Source of the DNA: CAMEON01 sp964463245
GTDB lineage: Bacteria; Bacillota; Clostridia; Oscillospirales; CAG-272
Direction: 5' to 3'
Length of the DNA: 8,585 nucleotides
NCBI GenBank assembly: GCA_964463245.1
Contig: CAYXBU010000070.1
Span: 1-8,585, forward strand
The first letter of the stretch is position 1. Each line of letters begins with the position of its first letter. The notes under the pieces were generated by a model. The model did not search any database and was not told the DNA's origin. It saw nothing but the letters and a program-made list of their open reading frames with translations. The position numbers and the translations under genes are program-made. This document shows positions 6,488 to 8,585 of the stretch, piece by piece.

Positions 6488-6531
6488 TTTTGAAAACAGA
6501 TGGTTCACTTCGCGTAAATTTGCACCGAGAT

Positions 6532-6557
6532 GGGCGGCAGGGGGTGGGGCGCGGGGG
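6532..6557 (+). other. Putative G-quadruplex motif between divergent promoters
   Basis: Four G-runs on the + strand: 6532-6534, 6540-6544, 6546-6549 and 6553-6557, with loops of 5, 1 and 3 bases. It sits about 65 bases upstream of the typA -35 and about 45 bases upstream of the candidate -35 of the opposite operon. It is the only GC-rich block in an otherwise AT-rich gap. Confidence 0.5.
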
Positions 6558-6577
6558 CTGTCGGTCGGTCAAGATAT

Positions 6578-6592
6578 ACAAAAACCTTTTGT
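6578..6592. repeat. Short inverted repeat upstream of typA promoter
   Basis: ACAAAA (6578-6583) and TTTTGT (6587-6592) are separated by ACC. The symmetry could form a regulator site or a weak hairpin, but A/T-run symmetry of this size often arises by chance. Confidence 0.3.
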
Positions 6593-6623
6593 CAAGTCTG
6601 TAAAATATCGTTTTTTTCCTGTC

Positions 6624-6652
6624 TTTTCAAATCCATTCAAGTGTGATATAAT
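6624..6652 (+). promoter_or_regulatory. Sigma-A promoter for typA
   Basis: A perfect TATAAT at 6647-6652 with extended TGA (6644-6646) and a 17-bp spacer to a -35 of TTTTCA (6624-6629, 4/6 match). The start site would be near 6659, giving a purine-rich leader of about 58 nt. Confidence 0.8.
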
Positions 6653-6687
6653 ATAGAATTGTTGTAAAAGCGAAAGCAAAAGAAATC

Positions 6688-6720
6688 ATGCAAGAGAGAG
6701 ATGGGAGAGCAAAACAGTGA
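6688..6720 (+). other. Possible 10-codon upstream frame in the typA leader
   Basis: An ATG at 6688 opens a 10-codon frame (MQERDGRAKQ) whose TGA overlaps the GTG start of typA as GTGA. It has no convincing ribosome site, so it may be chance; if translated it would couple to typA initiation. Confidence 0.15.
6703..6707 (+). promoter_or_regulatory. Ribosome binding site fixing the GTG start of typA
   Basis: GGGAG lies 9 bases before the GTG at 6717. No ATG in this frame occurs before the conserved RNVAIIAHVDHGKTT segment, so GTG is the only sensible start. Confidence 0.75.
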
Positions 6721-8576
6721 TTCGTAACGATCTGAGAAACGTAGCCATCATTGCCCACGTTGACCACGGCAAGACCACGCTGGTGGACGGCCTGCTCAAG
6801 CAGGGCGGCATCTACCGCGACAATCAGGAGACCGTGACCTGTGTCATGGACTCCGGCACACTGGAGCGGGAGCGGGGCATCACCATCCTCGCAAAGAACA
6901 CCGCCGTGCACTACAAGGACGTCAAGATCAACATCGTGGACACTCCCGGACACGCTGACTTCGGCGGCGAGGTGGAGCGGGTGCTCAAGATGGTCAACGG
7001 TGTTATCCTCTTGGTGGATGCCGCCGAGGGTCCCATGCCGCAGACTCGCTTCGTCCTGCAGAAGGCTCTGGAGCTGAACCACCGCGTCATCGTCTGCATC
7101 AACAAGATCGACAAGCCGGATGCACGCCTGGGCGAGGTCGAGGACGAGATCCTGGAGCTGTTGATCGACCTGGGTGCCAACGACGAGCAGCTGGACTCCC
7201 CCATGCTGTACTGCTCGGGACGGGACGGCACTGCCTCCCTGTCGCCGGATGAGCCGAGCTCCGACCTGACCCCCCTCTTTGAGACCATCCTGAATTATAT
7301 CCCCGCCCCCGAGGGGGACGAGACCAAGCCGCTGCAGCTGCTGGTCTCCTCCATCGACTACAACGACTATGTGGGTCGTATCGGCATCGGGCGCATCGAG
7401 CGGGGCAGCATCCGTGTCAATCAGGATGCCATGATCTGTAACTACCATACCCCCGACGTTCCCCCCAAGCGCACCAAGATCGTGACGGTCATGCAGATCG
7501 ACGGTCTGAACCGCGTACCGGTGGAGACGGCTACCGTGGGGGACATCGTCTGCTTCTCGGGCGCGGGCAATATCTCCATCGGGGACACCGTGACCGCCGT
7601 GGAGTGCCCGGAGCCGCTGGAGTTCGTCAAGGTCAGCGAGCCGACGCTGGAGATGACCTTCTCGGTCAACGACAGCCCGCTGGCAGGCAAGGAGGGCAAG
7701 TTCGTCACCTCCCGTCAGATCCGCGACCGCCTCTACCGTGAGCTGCTCAAGGACGTGTCCCTGCGGGTCTCGGACGGCGAGACCACCGACGAGTTCCGCG
7801 TGGCAGGACGGGGCGAGATGCACCTGTCCATCCTGATCGAGACCATGCGCCGCGAGGGCTACGAGCTGACCTGCTCCAATCCCCGCGTGCTGTACCACGA
7901 GATAGACGGCCAGAAGTGTGAGCCGATGGAGCGGGTCACGCTGGACGTGCCCAATGAGTATGTCGGTCCCGTGGTGGAAAAGCTGGGTCAGCGCAAGGGC
8001 GACCTGGTGGAGATGGCACCGCTCGGCTCGGGCAGCCGTATGCGCCTGGAGTATGTCATCCCGACCCGTTGCCTGTTCGGCTACCGCTCGGAGTTCCTGA
8101 CCGCCACCCACGGTGAGGGTGTCATGAACTCGCTGTTTGAGGGTTACCAGCCCTACCGCGGCGAGGTCATCATGCGCTTCACCGGCTCCCTGATCGCGTC
8201 CGAGGCGGGCGTGACCACGCGGTACGGCCTCTATAAGACCCAGGAGCGCGGGCAGATGTTCGTCGGCCCCCAGACCGAGGTCTACGAGGGCATGATCGTG
8301 GGTGAGAACCCCAAGAACGACGACATCGCCATCAATCCCTGCCAGGAGAAGCACTTGACGGCTATCCGCTCGACCGGTGCCGACGAGAAGCTCATCTTGA
8401 CCCCCGCCCGCATCATGTCGCTGGAGGAGGCCATTGAGTTTATCAACGACGACGAGTTGATCGAGGTCACGCCCAAGTCTATCCGTCTGCGTAAGAAGAT
8501 CCTCAACACCGAGATCCGGATGCGGGAGATGATGCGCCGCCGCCGCGCCATGCAGGCCGCGAAGAACGGGCAGTAA
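6717..8576 (+). CDS. typA: Ribosome-associated translational GTPase TypA/BipA
   Basis: EF-G-like GTPase of 619 residues, a normal length for the family, which binds the 70S ribosome and acts in ribosome assembly and stress or cold adaptation. GTPase motifs: G1 AHVDHGKTT at 13-21; switch I RERGITI at 51-57; G3 DTPGH at 75-79 (His79 is the catalytic His); G4 NKID at 129-132; and G5 around Ser167-Gly168 (YCSGRDG). A beta-barrel domain follows at about 200-295, then two EF-G-like alpha/beta domains (GRGEMHLSILIETMRREGYEL is typical), and the TypA-specific C-terminal domain from about 480, with TPKSIRLRKKIL and an Arg-rich tail. The TypA C-terminal domain separates it from LepA and EF-G. Start is GTG, with GGGAG upstream; the stop is TAA at 8574. 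It is divergent from the acyl-CoA synthetase operon; its terminator lies beyond the window. Confidence 0.97.
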   Translation: MIRNDLRNVAIIAHVDHGKTTLVDGLLKQGGIYRDNQETVTCVMDSGTLERERGITILAKNTAVHYKDVKINIVDTPGHADFGGEVERVLKMVNGVILLVDAAEGPMPQTRFVLQKALELNHRVIVCINKIDKPDARLGEVEDEILELLIDLGANDEQLDSPMLYCSGRDGTASLSPDEPSSDLTPLFETILNYIPAPEGDETKPLQLLVSSIDYNDYVGRIGIGRIERGSIRVNQDAMICNYHTPDVPPKRTKIVTVMQIDGLNRVPVETATVGDIVCFSGAGNISIGDTVTAVECPEPLEFVKVSEPTLEMTFSVNDSPLAGKEGKFVTSRQIRDRLYRELLKDVSLRVSDGETTDEFRVAGRGEMHLSILIETMRREGYELTCSNPRVLYHEIDGQKCEPMERVTLDVPNEYVGPVVEKLGQRKGDLVEMAPLGSGSRMRLEYVIPTRCLFGYRSEFLTATHGEGVMNSLFEGYQPYRGEVIMRFTGSLIASEAGVTTRYGLYKTQERGQMFVGPQTEVYEGMIVGENPKNDDIAINPCQEKHLTAIRSTGADEKLILTPARIMSLEEAIEFINDDELIEVTPKSIRLRKKILNTEIRMREMMRRRRAMQAAKNGQ

Positions 8577-8585
8577 TTGAATAGG

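Noticed and set aside
6567..6595. Minus-strand TTGACA (6595-6590) as a second promoter for the acyl-CoA synthetase operon
   Set aside because: No -10-like hexamer lies 16-18 bases downstream; TATATC is only about 11 bases away and the sequence then becomes G/C-rich.
6627..8354. 575-codon antisense frame opposite typA
   Set aside because: Same codon-bias mirror effect. Its composition (runs of HL, DV, GG) is not protein-like, and the sense strand encodes a fully conserved TypA.

Overview
The window looks like chromosomal housekeeping DNA from a GC-rich, anaerobic, Gram-positive bacterium of the class Clostridia, plausibly the order Oscillospirales (Ruminococcaceae-like). This is inferred from several signs: a lipobox-bearing foldase-type lipoprotein, sigma-A promoters with the Gram-positive TRTG extended -10, strong Shine-Dalgarno sites, and protein sequences of Clostridial character. 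No marker in the window fixes the species.

Layout from left to right: (1) 1-1467: a consensus-like promoter and a 446-residue SurA/PrsA-like lipoprotein on the + strand. (2) 1533-3052: a strong promoter, asparaginyl-tRNA synthetase (asnS, +) and a rho-independent terminator. (3) 3053-3495: about 440 bases without a convincing gene, holding a C-rich/G-rich tract, two strong hairpins (one a good minus-strand terminator) and a 10-bp tandem repeat. (4) 3496-6413: a minus-strand two-gene operon, transcribed right to left. It encodes an AMP-forming acyl-CoA synthetase followed by HemW, a radical SAM protein, with an ATGA stop/start overlap. (5) 6414-6716: a divergent intergenic region with a putative G-quadruplex motif and promoters facing both ways. 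(6) 6717-8576: the ribosome-associated GTPase TypA/BipA (+), starting at GTG and complete.

The genes do not form a single pathway. asnS and typA serve translation, the lipoprotein serves protein folding or export outside the membrane, the acyl-CoA synthetase activates fatty acids, and HemW is a heme-binding/heme-transfer protein.

I see no mobile element gene, CRISPR array, tRNA, rRNA, phage gene or obvious novel system. The points most worth a second look are: the lipoprotein, whose parvulin-like domain seems to lack both signature histidines and is split by a duplicated motif insert; the unexplained structured intergenic region 3053-3495; a shared TGTGRTATAMT promoter core; two G-quadruplex motifs; and a variant HemW signature (HNLHTW).
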